The position numbers and the translations under genes were made by a program. 32,599 bases of DNA from Chloroflexaceae bacterium (lineage in GTDB: Bacteria > Chloroflexota > Chloroflexia > Chloroflexales > Chloroflexaceae). The DNA is taken from NCBI GenBank assembly GCA_012034075.1, contig JAAURD010000030.1, positions 1-32,599 of the forward strand. The letters run 5' to 3'. Shown here piece by piece: positions 24,595 through 32,599 of this stretch; positions within the stretch are counted from its first letter, which is position 1, and the number at the start of each line of letters is the position of its first letter. The notes under the pieces were generated by a model. The model saw nothing but the letters and a program-made list of their open reading frames with translations, did no database searches and was not told where the DNA came from.

Positions 24595-25506
24595 ATGTCT
24601 GTGACAAACTCACCAGCATATCCGATAGATGATCTGTCCGCTCAGATTGACCCCTGGCTCAGCCATATGACCTGGCGGCCTGATTTTGAGCGCTGGCGTC
24701 AGCAACGCCTGCATCAAGAAGACTACCAGGATGCTCCATTAACGTTGCTCCGTCAGGGTCTGGCCCTGACCCGCCGGGCTGCATTGGTAGACCCCACTAT
24801 GCCGGATCCAGCCTGGCTTTCAGGGCTGCAGTTGCTCGATCTGGGCTGTGGCATGGGTGGCTTTGCTGTTGCCGCAACTTGTCGTGGTGCGCATGTCGTG
24901 GCACTCGATTATAACGTCGCCTATTGCCAGATCACCTATCTGCGTAGCCAGCGTTACCAACTGGCTCTGCCCATTGCCGCCGCCGCTGGCGAAGCTATCC
25001 CTTGTGCATCGGCCAGCTTTGACGCGATTACCTGCTGGGACGTGTTAGAACATGTACAGTCGCCCGAACGCCTGCTCAGCGAGCTTGCGCGGGTCCTCCG
25101 GCCCCAGGGCGTGTTGGTGATGACGGCGATTAACCGTTATGCTTTTCGTGACCCGCACTACCATTTACCGCTGATCAACTGGCTACCGCGCACTGTTGCC
25201 GAAATGCTCATTCGTTTGGCTGGACGCCAGAAACGAGGGGCCTTTCGTGATCGCCAGCGTCTCAGCGCTATGCACTATTTCACCTGGCCCGCACTCCAAC
25301 GTCTGGCTCATTGTGTTGGTCTGCGTCTCTCTGATCTGGATCAGTTGCGGGTGGCGCGTGGTGATATCACACCCCAGCGCCAACGCTGGCGGCTGATCGA
25401 AGCGTGCTTGCCGGCTAGCTGGCAGCCGGCCCTGCGTCAGCGAGCCTATCTCATCTATCGTACCGCCTGGCAAGCTACCTGGCGCGTGGCTCTGATCAAG
25501 GTCTGA
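24595..25506 (+). CDS. Class I SAM-dependent methyltransferase
   Basis: A 303-residue methyltransferase of the Methyltransf_11/UbiE-COQ5-like class. The SAM-binding loop is LLDLGCGMGGFAV (80-92). Motif II is the segment SFDAITCWDVLEHV near 139-152, and the post-motif LARVLRPQGVLVM follows. The acceptor is not apparent. The flippase gene begins 12 bp after its stop, so both are likely part of cell-surface glycan or lipid-linked sugar synthesis. The ATG lies 50 bp past the tRNA terminator, with no clear ribosome-binding site. Confidence 0.85.
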   Translation: MSVTNSPAYPIDDLSAQIDPWLSHMTWRPDFERWRQQRLHQEDYQDAPLTLLRQGLALTRRAALVDPTMPDPAWLSGLQLLDLGCGMGGFAVAATCRGAHVVALDYNVAYCQITYLRSQRYQLALPIAAAAGEAIPCASASFDAITCWDVLEHVQSPERLLSELARVLRPQGVLVMTAINRYAFRDPHYHLPLINWLPRTVAEMLIRLAGRQKRGAFRDRQRLSAMHYFTWPALQRLAHCVGLRLSDLDQLRVARGDITPQRQRWRLIEACLPASWQPALRQRAYLIYRTAWQATWRVALIKV

Positions 25507-25518
25507 CCAGAGCAGGCT

Positions 25519-27153
25519 ATGACCAGTTCGAATCGCTCATCCCGCCTGGGGCAACAGGTAGCCCACGCCGCCATGTGGAATACGCTGCTGGCGCCGCTCA
25601 AGACCGTCACCGAACTGTTTGCCAATCTCGTTATTCTCAACACCCTGACCCTGCCGCAGGTCGGGCTGTTGCGCGTTGTTACCTCTGCTGCGGCCACGCT
25701 GGGCGTCTGGGGTGACCTGGGCATTGACCGTGCGTTGCCGCGTTTTATTCCCGAACTGGAGCAGGATCATGGGCGTGCTGCGGTAGGGCGCTTTATGCTG
25801 CTGATCTATGTGGTGAAGATTGCCCTGCTGCTAGTGCTCAGCGTAGTCACGCTCTTTCTTGCCGACGCCTTTATTGCCTATCTGCTCGAAAGCGTTCAGA
25901 ATCTCTCCGACCGCATCGACTTGCTGGCCCGCCACGAAGTCCAACAAGAGATACAGAACCTGGCGTCATGGCTTATCTTCACGGTTCTGATTCTGGTGGC
26001 ACTGGGCAGTTTTTTCGATGGGCTTATGGCCTTTCTCATCAGCTACTTTCGCCAACGTGCGTGGAACCTGATTGGTATGGTCGGTGATGTGCTGCAACCC
26101 ACGACTGCTGCCTTTCTGGTGTTGTCGGGCTATGGTGTGGCCGGTGTGCTTGTAGCTCTGGTGATTACGCCCCTGGTCAGTGTTGCGCTGGCTGGTTGGC
26201 AGGTGCTGCGTAGCCTCCGTAGGGTCGATACTCCTGTTTTCGCGGATCAGCCAGTATCTACGGCGCTGCCACCGCGCCTCTGGCGACGTTTTGGTGTCTA
26301 TACCGCTATTTCGCATGTGATGAACCTGAGCGACTACATCATCAGTTGGCAGTTTGCCATTCTGCTCTTTAATGATCTAGCCCTTGCTGCTATCTATAGC
26401 GTGGGCACGGCGATGGTACGCATGGCCCTGGGGTTGCTCTACCGCCCGCTGGTTGGGGTGCAGGTGCCGCTCTTTACCCGTGTGCGTGGCGGTGATGCTA
26501 ACTTGCCGCAGACGTTTGCCGCTATTGGGCGCTTACTGGCGCTCATTTTGCTGCCCGGTGGGGTGGGTCTGATGCTGCTTGCCCGTGAGATTATTCTGAT
26601 CCAATACCCCCAGTTTGTTGATGCGGCCTTGATGGTCGTATTACTCACACCGGCCCTCTTTCTGGAGACGTTTTTGAGCAGTTCGCAGATTATTCTGCAG
26701 GTGTATGAGCGCTATCGACTGTTGCTCTTCTCTCGTGCCGCAACGCTACTGGTGCTGCCGCTGATGCTCTGGGCTGTGCCTACCTATGGTTTGGTTGGGG
26801 CCGCTTTGAGTGTTGGCGGTGGTCGTGTGGTGGTTGGTCTGCTTGCTGCTGTGCTGGCCTGGCGCACCTTTGATCTGGCGTATTCATGGGCCTTTTTTGG
26901 GCGGGTCGGTCTCGCGGCCCTGGTTATGGGGCTGGTGGTCTGGCTGCTCAAACCCTGGTTCGGCCTATCCACAATCGGCAGTGAAGTAACCGAACGGTTG
27001 CTCGCAGTTATCCCGCTGCTGGTGCTCATTGCGGTAAGTATAGTGGTGTTTGGGGTGACATTGCGTTTGCTGGGCGGCTTAGAGCCTGGGGATCGCGAGT
27101 GGATCCGTGAGAGCCGGCTGCCATTGCGCCACTGGATGACGCGTTTTCTCTGA
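25519..27153 (+). CDS. Polysaccharide flippase (Wzx/MATE-like, MOP superfamily)
   Basis: A 544-residue integral membrane protein with about 12-14 hydrophobic segments spread over its length. The N-terminal AAMWNTLLAPLKTVTELFANLVILNTL and LGIDRALPRFIPEL resemble the O-antigen and teichoic-acid export flippases that move lipid-linked oligosaccharides across the membrane. An internal loop (about residues 125-150, rich in Arg/Glu/Gln) and another (about 228-255) are the larger hydrophilic parts. It follows the methyltransferase by 12 bp. No glycosyltransferases lie in the window, so the transported glycan is unknown. Confidence 0.82.
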   Translation: MTSSNRSSRLGQQVAHAAMWNTLLAPLKTVTELFANLVILNTLTLPQVGLLRVVTSAAATLGVWGDLGIDRALPRFIPELEQDHGRAAVGRFMLLIYVVKIALLLVLSVVTLFLADAFIAYLLESVQNLSDRIDLLARHEVQQEIQNLASWLIFTVLILVALGSFFDGLMAFLISYFRQRAWNLIGMVGDVLQPTTAAFLVLSGYGVAGVLVALVITPLVSVALAGWQVLRSLRRVDTPVFADQPVSTALPPRLWRRFGVYTAISHVMNLSDYIISWQFAILLFNDLALAAIYSVGTAMVRMALGLLYRPLVGVQVPLFTRVRGGDANLPQTFAAIGRLLALILLPGGVGLMLLAREIILIQYPQFVDAALMVVLLTPALFLETFLSSSQIILQVYERYRLLLFSRAATLLVLPLMLWAVPTYGLVGAALSVGGGRVVVGLLAAVLAWRTFDLAYSWAFFGRVGLAALVMGLVVWLLKPWFGLSTIGSEVTERLLAVIPLLVLIAVSIVVFGVTLRLLGGLEPGDREWIRESRLPLRHWMTRFL

Positions 27154-27190
27154 GCGCAGACATCTGTTTTTGCCGAACCTGACGCATTCG

Positions 27191-27234
27191 GCGTAGCACG
27201 CTGCGCCGCTGCGGATGGCGGTGATGCTATGGCA
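27191..27234 (+). repeat. Dispersed repeat, degenerate copy
   Basis: GCGTAGC, then CTGCGCCGCTGCGGATG and GTGAT..TATGGCA, parallel the element at 28608-28659 base for base apart from a deleted left arm and scattered changes. It lies in the 159-bp gap before the Clp_N-M50 gene. Confidence 0.5.
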
Positions 27235-27276
27235 CAAGGTAATCTGGTATCAACCTGCTGACCCGCTGGTGCTTTC

Positions 27277-27305
27277 TGTTCAAAGCGCACAACATGTGGT
27301 ACACT
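27277..27305 (+). promoter_or_regulatory. Promoter directly abutting the Clp_N-M50 start codon
   Basis: TACACT (27300-27305) with an extended TGG before it ends seven bases before the ATG at 27313; a weak TGTTCA (27277-27282) lies 17 nt upstream. The predicted first transcribed base falls at or next to the A of ATG, so the mRNA would be leaderless. Confidence 0.45.
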
Positions 27306-27312
27306 ATGCCCT

Positions 27313-28539
27313 ATGAACATACCAGAACTCCCGTACACGCCTAGAGCACGCAAAATACTCGATGTTGCCCTACGTGAAGCAACCCTGCGTCCCACCAATA
27401 GCGTCAACCCCGATCATCTGCTGCTTGCCCTGCTGCAGGTACGCAAGCACTATGCTGTTACCGTGTTAGAGGCCATGGGCGTTGATATCAATCATCTCTA
27501 CGAGTCGCTTACCATTCAATTGCCACCATCAGGGACATCCGCTCAGTCATTTCCGCCCCTGGGCGAAGACCTGGAACGGGTGTTGCGTTATGCGCTGAAA
27601 GAGGCCACGCATCTTGGCGATACCCAGATCGATGCCCATCATCTGTTGCTGGGGTTGCTGTACGAAGAGCAGGGCCGTGCCGCTACCATGTTGCAGTCGG
27701 CCGGCCTGACGCTTTACGATGTGCGCCAGCAGGTGCTGGCCCAGGAAAAACCGGCCAAACGGCAGCAACGCCAATCGGGGCAGCTACCACTGCCCAGCCC
27801 ATACTTTTTTGTGCCTCTGGGTGCAATGATTATCAGTGGCATCCTGCTCTGGATGGGGATGGATTCTGCATGGATGCGTCCGCTGGTGATGATCTTTGTG
27901 ATTGGCGGGTGGATTACATCGCTCTGTATTCACGAGTTTGGGCATGCTCTGACGGCCTATCTGGGTGGCGATCAATCGGTGCGTGATGCTGGCTATCTCA
28001 CCTTGAATCCGTTGCGCTATACCCACCCTGTTTTGAGCATTTTGCTGCCGCTGCTCTTTCTCTTTATGGGTGGCATTGGTCTGCCCGGTGGTGCGGTGTA
28101 TATTAACCCGTATGCCCTGAAAAACGACCTCTGGCGCAGCTTTGTATCAGCTGCTGGCCCATTGGGCACTATTCTGTTTACTATCTGTATTGTCTGGCCC
28201 TTTTTTCTCGATTGGACCGCTTTTGCTACCGAAGCCAATATTGGTTTCTGGTCTGCGCTGGCCTTTCTGTGCTTTTTGCAGGTTACGGCACTCTTTTTTA
28301 ACCTGATCCCCTTGCCGCCGCTCGATGGTTTTGGCATTGTTGCCCCGTGGTTGCCCGAAACCATTCGCATGCAGGCGTATCGTTTTGGCAATGTGATCTT
28401 GCTGTTGCTCATTTTTCTGCTCTGGCAGGGTGGCCCAGTTACCGATGCCTTCTGGACTGAGATTATCCGTGTGGTTGATTTGCTCAATATTCCACTTCCG
28501 CTCGTTGGCGTAGCCATGGACTACTTCCGTATCTTTTAA
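27313..28539 (+). CDS. Clp N-terminal domain fused to an M50-type membrane metalloprotease
   Basis: A 408-residue fusion. Residues about 5-145 contain two Clp_N repeats (YTPRARKILDVALREATLRPTNSVNPDHLLLALL, then LERVLRYALKEATHLGDTQIDAHHLLLGLL), the adaptor and substrate-binding module normally attached to ClpA/ClpC ATPases. Residues about 160-405 form a membrane protease of the site-2 protease class: HEFGH (207-211) within a hydrophobic segment, then NLIPLPPLDGF (330-340), whose D338 is the expected third zinc ligand. There are about 5-6 membrane segments. No AAA+ domain is present. No ribosome-binding site precedes the ATG. Both halves are recognised with confidence; what the Clp_N half delivers to the protease is inference. 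Confidence 0.87.
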   Translation: MNIPELPYTPRARKILDVALREATLRPTNSVNPDHLLLALLQVRKHYAVTVLEAMGVDINHLYESLTIQLPPSGTSAQSFPPLGEDLERVLRYALKEATHLGDTQIDAHHLLLGLLYEEQGRAATMLQSAGLTLYDVRQQVLAQEKPAKRQQRQSGQLPLPSPYFFVPLGAMIISGILLWMGMDSAWMRPLVMIFVIGGWITSLCIHEFGHALTAYLGGDQSVRDAGYLTLNPLRYTHPVLSILLPLLFLFMGGIGLPGGAVYINPYALKNDLWRSFVSAAGPLGTILFTICIVWPFFLDWTAFATEANIGFWSALAFLCFLQVTALFFNLIPLPPLDGFGIVAPWLPETIRMQAYRFGNVILLLLIFLLWQGGPVTDAFWTEIIRVVDLLNIPLPLVGVAMDYFRIF

Positions 28540-28607
28540 GCCCATCGGATGGGCACCAGACCGAGCCGTTGGCGGATTGTCAGCCTGTTCTTATGTTCCC
28601 TGAATAT

Positions 28608-28659
28608 GCGTAGCGGCGCAACATACTGCGCCGCTACGGATGTTTGTGATAAGATGGCA
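28608..28659 (+). repeat. Dispersed palindromic repeat (REP-like), full copy
   Basis: A perfect 12-bp inverted repeat CGTAGCGGCGCA (28609-28620) with its complement (28627-28638) and a 6-nt loop, then GATGTTTGTGAT and AAGATGGCAA. It lies between the convergent Clp_N-M50 gene and the gene at 28680, and could also stop transcription. Confidence 0.6.
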
Positions 28660-28679
28660 ACGCAACAGACTATCGCGTA

Positions 28680-29156
28680 TCAATCGGTCCATTCCTCCGG
28701 CGGTACATCATCCAGCGAAGCGACCGAGCGAGAAAACGCCTCAGCATGGTCATGTTCGGTAGCACCGCACAAACGCAGCAGTTGCTCGACCAACTCCCAT
28801 GCCTGATGTTCAACCCATACCATCGCTTCATTGGCGGTTAAGAACAGCGGGCTTTCATGGGCAACCGCCATTTCAATCGTCGTGCTTGCCTGGGACTCGT
28901 CGTCGTGCTGGAGCGGATAGGCCACGCACAAACTGGCTCGGTATCCCGTGTCGCTCAAGCGTACTAGCCCCGATTTGCCGCCGTTTTTATGTGACCAGGC
29001 GACCCACACATCATCTTCTGGCTGGTCACCCGCCCGTCGCTCCCATGTCCATTGGGGTTTGCTTTCTATCGACTCAATAAACTGCTCAAAGATATTTGAT
29101 TGCATTGTTTTCACTTTCTGCTTCACATCGGTCGTATCAGTTCGGCTTGCACTCAT
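28680..29156 (-). CDS. Hypothetical acidic protein
   Basis: A 158-residue acidic soluble protein that I do not recognise, with WTWERR, VWVAWSHKNGGKSGLVRLSDTGYRASLCVAYPL and a C-terminal helix HQAWELVEQLLRLCG. The middle looks like a beta-sheet, the end helical. The longest reading starts at 29156; a shorter one from the ATG at 29105 (MQSNIFEQFI), with a weak AAAGTGA before it, is about as likely and drops a low-complexity 17-residue lead. It stands alone between convergent and divergent neighbours. Confidence 0.6.
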   Translation of the reverse strand: MSASRTDTTDVKQKVKTMQSNIFEQFIESIESKPQWTWERRAGDQPEDDVWVAWSHKNGGKSGLVRLSDTGYRASLCVAYPLQHDDESQASTTIEMAVAHESPLFLTANEAMVWVEHQAWELVEQLLRLCGATEHDHAEAFSRSVASLDDVPPEEWTD

Positions 29157-29289
29157 CCTACCATACGATAGCCGGAAGGAGAATCATACTACCACGTTAG
29201 TTGGCTGAGAAAAAAATGAGAAAGCTGTCAGAAATCTCTCCAGCATACCGGTTGGGTAAATCTTGTGTGAGCCTGTCGTTCATGCGAGT

Positions 29290-31619
29290 ATGAGACGTTC
29301 ATTTCGTACCCGACAACGTTCCCGCACAAGCCATCACCGAGCACCCGGCGCGGTCGTTCCGCCGCTCCAACCTTTGGCGGGCCAACGCTCAAAGCGGGCC
29401 AACGCCCGGCGCGGTCGCCAGAGCCGCAGCCTGCGTCGTTCGCTGGTGCTGGCGGTGGCTGGGGCAACCCTGTCGCTGCTGCTGCTGCTGAGCTGGAAAG
29501 CCTGGCACAGCTATCAGTTGGCCCAGTCCATTTCCTTTGATCTGCAGACGCTTGAGACGCTGGTGGCACAGCCGACCACGCTTGATGGTATGACGCTCGA
29601 TACCATCGATCTGTTGCTGAGCCGTATGGCAACGCAGTCGCAGGCGCTGCAACACGAGGCGGCGCCGTTTCTGTGGGTGATGGGCGGATTGGGCTGGTTG
29701 CCCGCCTATGGCGCGGATCTGGCAGCCGTGCCGCCCCTGCTCGATACGGCCAGCAGTCTGGCGCAGGCGCTGGATAACGCCGCGCCCCTGGCCCTGACGC
29801 TGCTTACGGCTCAGCAGCAGATAGGCGGCTTCGACCCGTCGCTCATTGATCAGCTGGTGGCGGCGCGTTCGCGGCTGGTTCAGGCCCAGCGAGCGGTTAC
29901 CCAGGCGCAGGTCACCTGGCAGCGTATCGAGGGTACCCAGCTATCAGACTGGCTGCAACCGCGGCTTCAGCGCATCGAGACGCTCTTGCCCGTGCTCGAT
30001 ACAGCGATCAACACGGCCCTGGTGGCCAGTGATACGGCGGTGGCACTGCAACCGCTGCTGCGTGAACCGGCCCTGGACGGCCAGGCGATGAGCAGTATGC
30101 TCACCGAACGCCTGGGGACGGCCCGGCCACAGCTTGCGGCTGCCCAGCAGCAGCTCACGCGGTGATCGCCCAATGGCAGGCCATCGACCTGACCGCGCTA
30201 CCGCCGACGCTCCAGCAGCAGAGCGAGCACCTGCTGCCCATGCTCACCTTTGCCCGCGATAGCCTGGACCTTGCGCTCGTACTGCCCGATATGCTTGGCG
30301 TCAGCGAGCGGCGCGACTACCTCTTTATTGCGCAGAACGAGGACGAACGCCGTGCCACCGGTGGCTTTATCAGTGCGGTTGGTACGATGAGCTTTGAGCA
30401 GGGTCAACTCACGGCGCTGACGGTTGATCATACCGATGTGTTTACGGGTGGGCCGTATCCGCCGCCGCCGCTGCCATTTCAACGCTATATGGGTATTCAG
30501 CTCTGGGTTTTTCGCGATGGCAACTGGTCGCCGGATGTTCCAACCGCTGCCCGCACGCTGTTGCAGCTCTATCAGATTGAGCATGGCACGCGACCGTCCC
30601 ATCTGCTGGCATTCAATCAGACGGCGTTGCGACTGCTGTTGCAGGCGACTGGTCCGGTTGTGGTAGAAGGGCAGAGTACACCCGTGTCGGCGACAACCCT
30701 GTCGGCGTATATCCGCACCGAATATGACCGCAGCATCGAGACGGGAGTCCATCGTAAAGCATTTCTTGGCCCACTGCTGCAAGCAATTATCGCGCGGATC
30801 CAGCACGAGAGCGCCAGTATCGATCTGCTGACGCTAGCGACCGCGCTGAAGCAGGCGCTGGATGAGCGCCATCTGCTCTTGTATACGCCAGACCGTGACG
30901 CTGCCCGTGCTCTTGCCAACCTTGGTTGGGATGGTGCCGTGCACCCCGGTGATCAGGACTTTCTGCTGCTGGTGGATTCGAATATGGGCTATAGCAAAGC
31001 CAATGTCTATATCGATCAGGCCATCACCTACACGGTGGATCTGCGCAACCCGACGATGCCGACTGCGATGCTGGCGATCCAGCATCACCATACGCTTGCC
31101 AGTGCTACGCCGCAGTTCTGCCCGCACTGGTCCGAGCAGCCGCTGCCCGCTGATATGCCATCACGCTATGCGGCCTTGACCGACCGTTGTTATTGGAACG
31201 CGTTGCGGGTTTTCACGCCACCGGGCAGCACCTTGATTGATGCGACCAGTCAACCGCCAGCGGGGAGCTGGGGTCTGCCTGATTTGGATGATGGCGTGGT
31301 GACGAGTGCTGCTGGTGAGCGAGCAACGCAGGTCTTTGCGACGTTTCTGGTGGTGCCGCCGGGCGGTGTGCGCGAAACGGTGCTGCGTTATCAGCTGCCA
31401 GCGGGTGTGCTGCGGGCGCAGGCTGATGGGTGGCACTATCAACTGAAACTGCAGAAGCAGGCCGGCCAGGAAGCGATACCGGTCCAGGTGGAGGTGCTCT
31501 TGCCGGCAACGGCGCAGGTGCTGGATACGGGTGGTTTGGGCGCGGTGAAAGACGGCAACCAGCTGCAAGGCACCCTGCAACTGAACCACGATCAGACACT
31601 GGACGTCAGCTTTCGTTGA
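29290..31619 (+). CDS. DUF4012 membrane protein, split by a frameshift
   Basis: Two frames make one DUF4012-family protein of about 776 residues. The first (ATG 29290 to TGA 30165) has a basic start, one membrane segment (LVLAVAGATLSLLLLLSWKAW) and long helical repeats rich in Gln, Ala and Leu. The second (from about 30162 to 31619) has the family core: RRDYLFIAQNEDERRATGGFISAVG, then FTGGPYPPPPLPFQRY and later LLLVDSNMGYSKANVY. The join reads CGG TGA where CGG GTG would continue in frame, so loss of one G (30161-30162) is the simple explanation; a GTGA stop-start overlap as real translational coupling is the alternative. DUF4012 proteins are common in Chloroflexota and Actinobacteria. Their role is unknown, though a cell-surface location is expected. 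Confidence 0.82.
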
Positions 31620-31626
31620 GTATAGC

Positions 31627-32283
31627 TCACTCTTCCGATGTGACCAGGCCCATGCGAATGGCATAGCGCACCAGGCCCACAATATCGTGAATGCCCAGCC
31701 GTTCCATCAGCTGTGCGCGGTGGGTTTCTACGGTTTTGACGCTGATCGTCAGCGTCTGGGCAATATCCTGGGTCGTGTGGCCTTCGGCAATGAGCTGGAG
31801 CACTTCGCGCTGGCGGGGCGTCAGCCGTTCGAGCGAACTCGGTTCGCCACCAACCCGCCGCACATAGTCGGCCACGACATGCTTGGAGACGGCCGGGCTA
31901 AGATAGGTTTCGCCACGTGCCACCGCCCGGATCGCCAGCTCCAGTTCTGCGGTGCCGGCGTCCTTCAGCAAATAGCCCACCGCCCCAGCTCGCAACGCTT
32001 GCAGCACATACTCTTCACTGGCATGCATTGAGAGCATAATAATGCGCACGTTGGGGAAGTCACGGGTTGCCCGTGCGGTGGCATCCAGCCCATTCAGGCC
32101 CGACATGGCAATATCCATAAAGACGACATCAGGTTCATCAGATTCGATTAAACGCAATGCCTCACGACCATCACCCGCTTCGGCGATTACTTCAATGCCT
32201 TCAATATCGCGGAGCAATGCACGAAAGCCGGCTCGTACCAGGGTATGATCTTCAGTGAGAAGAATACGAATGGGTTTTGTCAT
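31627..32283 (-). CDS. NarL/FixJ-type response regulator
   Basis: A 218-residue DNA-binding response regulator. The receiver domain has E11/D12, the phosphorylated D57 in VVFMDIAMSGL, and K in GYLLKDAG near 104-110. A LuxR-type helix-turn-helix spans about residues 150-215 (LTPRQREVLQLIAEGHTTQDIAQTLTISVKTVETHRAQLMERL). It converges on the DUF4012 gene with 7 bp between. The usual histidine kinase partner is not adjacent; upstream lies the end of an insertion sequence, which may have separated the pair. The ATG has only a weak ribosome-binding site. Confidence 0.92.
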   Translation of the reverse strand: MTKPIRILLTEDHTLVRAGFRALLRDIEGIEVIAEAGDGREALRLIESDEPDVVFMDIAMSGLNGLDATARATRDFPNVRIIMLSMHASEEYVLQALRAGAVGYLLKDAGTAELELAIRAVARGETYLSPAVSKHVVADYVRRVGGEPSSLERLTPRQREVLQLIAEGHTTQDIAQTLTISVKTVETHRAQLMERLGIHDIVGLVRYAIRMGLVTSEE

Positions 32284-32344
32284 AGAAGTTCGCGCTGCTA
32301 CTTTCTACGTGTTCAGATGTACTCGAACGTACGCCTTACTCACT

Positions 32345-32451
32345 TCTGAAATTCCTGATTCATCCTGCACTGCGCTCTCAAGCGAGCGTCTTACACGCAG
32401 TCCACAGGCGCGTTTTACGTCCCGACGTAGCCACTACCGGGGACGGTTGGT
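32345..32451 (-). ncRNA. Possible omega-RNA / right end of IS605-type element
   Basis: The 107 bases after the tnpB stop (minus strand) carry a 5-bp hairpin CGCTC-loop-GAGCG (32388-32384 with 32377-32373) inside a wider ACTGCG/CGCAGT pairing (32401-32396 with 32374-32369), then GAATCAGGAATTTC. TnpB guide RNAs come from this position, and GAAtCAGGAAT resembles the 3' scaffold of some known ones. The element end and guide boundary are inferred near 32345-32350. Confidence 0.35.
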
Positions 32452-32598
32452 TTAGGCGGCACCAACAAGCCATCGTCCTTCGTCTCGAATATTCCGGGCC
32501 GCGTTTCCATCCCGATCGAGCATCGTGCCGCAGCCTGGACATGTCCACACTCGATCTGCCAGCGTCAAGGCGTAGTTGATGTGCCCACACTCGTTGCA
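32452..32598 (-). CDS. tnpB: TnpB (IS200/IS605 OrfB) C-terminal end, partial
   Basis: The last 48 codons of an RNA-guided nuclease/transposon accessory protein, continuing past the window edge. The zinc finger is CNECG then CPGCG (Cys at 1, 4, 20 and 23 of the visible part). The RuvC-III signature [10 protein letters not shown] follows, then a short tail ending GAA before TAA (32454-32452). TnpB uses an omega RNA made from the element's right end to cut matching DNA and favour element retention. No tnpA is visible. The family call is firm; whether the gene is intact cannot be seen. Confidence 0.85.
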   Translation of the reverse strand, partial: CNECGHINYALTLADRVWTCPGCGTMLDRDGNAARNIRDEGRWLVGAA

Positions 32599-32599
32599 C

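Noticed and set aside
26784-27407. 207-residue minus-strand frame
   Set aside because: Ser/Thr/Arg/Pro-rich low-complexity product, antisense to the flippase and to the start of the Clp_N-M50 gene.
28542-28556. GCCCAT/ATGGGC hairpin after the Clp_N-M50 gene as a terminator
   Set aside because: Only a 6-bp stem with no T run after it; the nearby 12-bp palindrome is a better candidate.
1-32599. CRISPR array, prophage or integron
   Set aside because: No regularly spaced direct repeats, no cas genes, no phage structural genes and no integrase were seen on either strand.

Overview
The window looks like a chromosomal stretch of a filamentous Chloroflexota bacterium, probably order Chloroflexales. 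This is inferred from gene content and domain style: a DUF4012 protein, an AAA+/CpaF pair, a CrtI-type carotenoid desaturase, a DUF177-rpmF-fabH-fabD cluster and many extended -10 promoters of the form TGnTATAAT. No rRNA or marker phylogeny is available here, so genus is not claimed.

Layout. 1-1060: the tail of a decayed peptide-type solute-binding protein, then a tiny minus-strand unit with its own promoter and terminator encoding a ribbon-helix-helix-like protein interrupted by an in-frame TAG. 1058-3993 (minus): tight operon of an ATP-grasp protein, a DUF2071/YqjF protein and a membrane-anchored phospholipase D-fold protein. 4154-8186 (plus): a small unknown protein, a possible structured RNA ending in a clear terminator, a single-domain response regulator and a large hybrid histidine kinase with two receiver domains. 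8237-10142 (minus): a deaminase, a frameshifted FMN-binding split-barrel protein and a VOC protein. The VOC gene diverges from a CGNR zinc-finger regulator (10308) across a compact promoter region in which two copies of a 10-bp repeat carry the -35 boxes of both promoters. 11050-11952 (minus): truB. 12110-14971 (plus): unknown protein, MiaB-type methylthiotransferase and a TPR protein with an acidic tail. 15143-18102 (plus): winged-helix AAA+ ATPase plus CpaF/TadA secretion ATPase, closed by a terminator. 18183-19679 (plus): CrtI-family desaturase.

19533-24171 (minus): rsmD, coaD and a coiled-coil protein, then DUF177, rpmF, fabH and fabD, which couple ribosome, coenzyme A and fatty-acid synthesis genes. 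24414-24489: tRNA-Phe(GAA) with a strong promoter and a terminator. 24595-27153 (plus): methyltransferase and polysaccharide flippase. 27313-28539: an unusual Clp_N domain fused to an M50 membrane metalloprotease, apparently leaderless and flanked by two members of a dispersed repeat. 28680-29156 (minus): unknown. 29290-31619 (plus): DUF4012 protein split by a frameshift. 31627-32283 (minus): NarL-type response regulator. 32345-32599: 3' end of an IS605-type tnpB with a possible omega-RNA hairpin region.

Quality caveat. At least four genes (solute-binding protein, FMN protein, fabD, DUF4012) show single-base frame changes, three of them explained by loss of one base from a short homopolymer. 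Because fabD is normally essential, sequence or assembly error is a serious explanation for all of them, and for the ATC start and the in-frame TAG described below.
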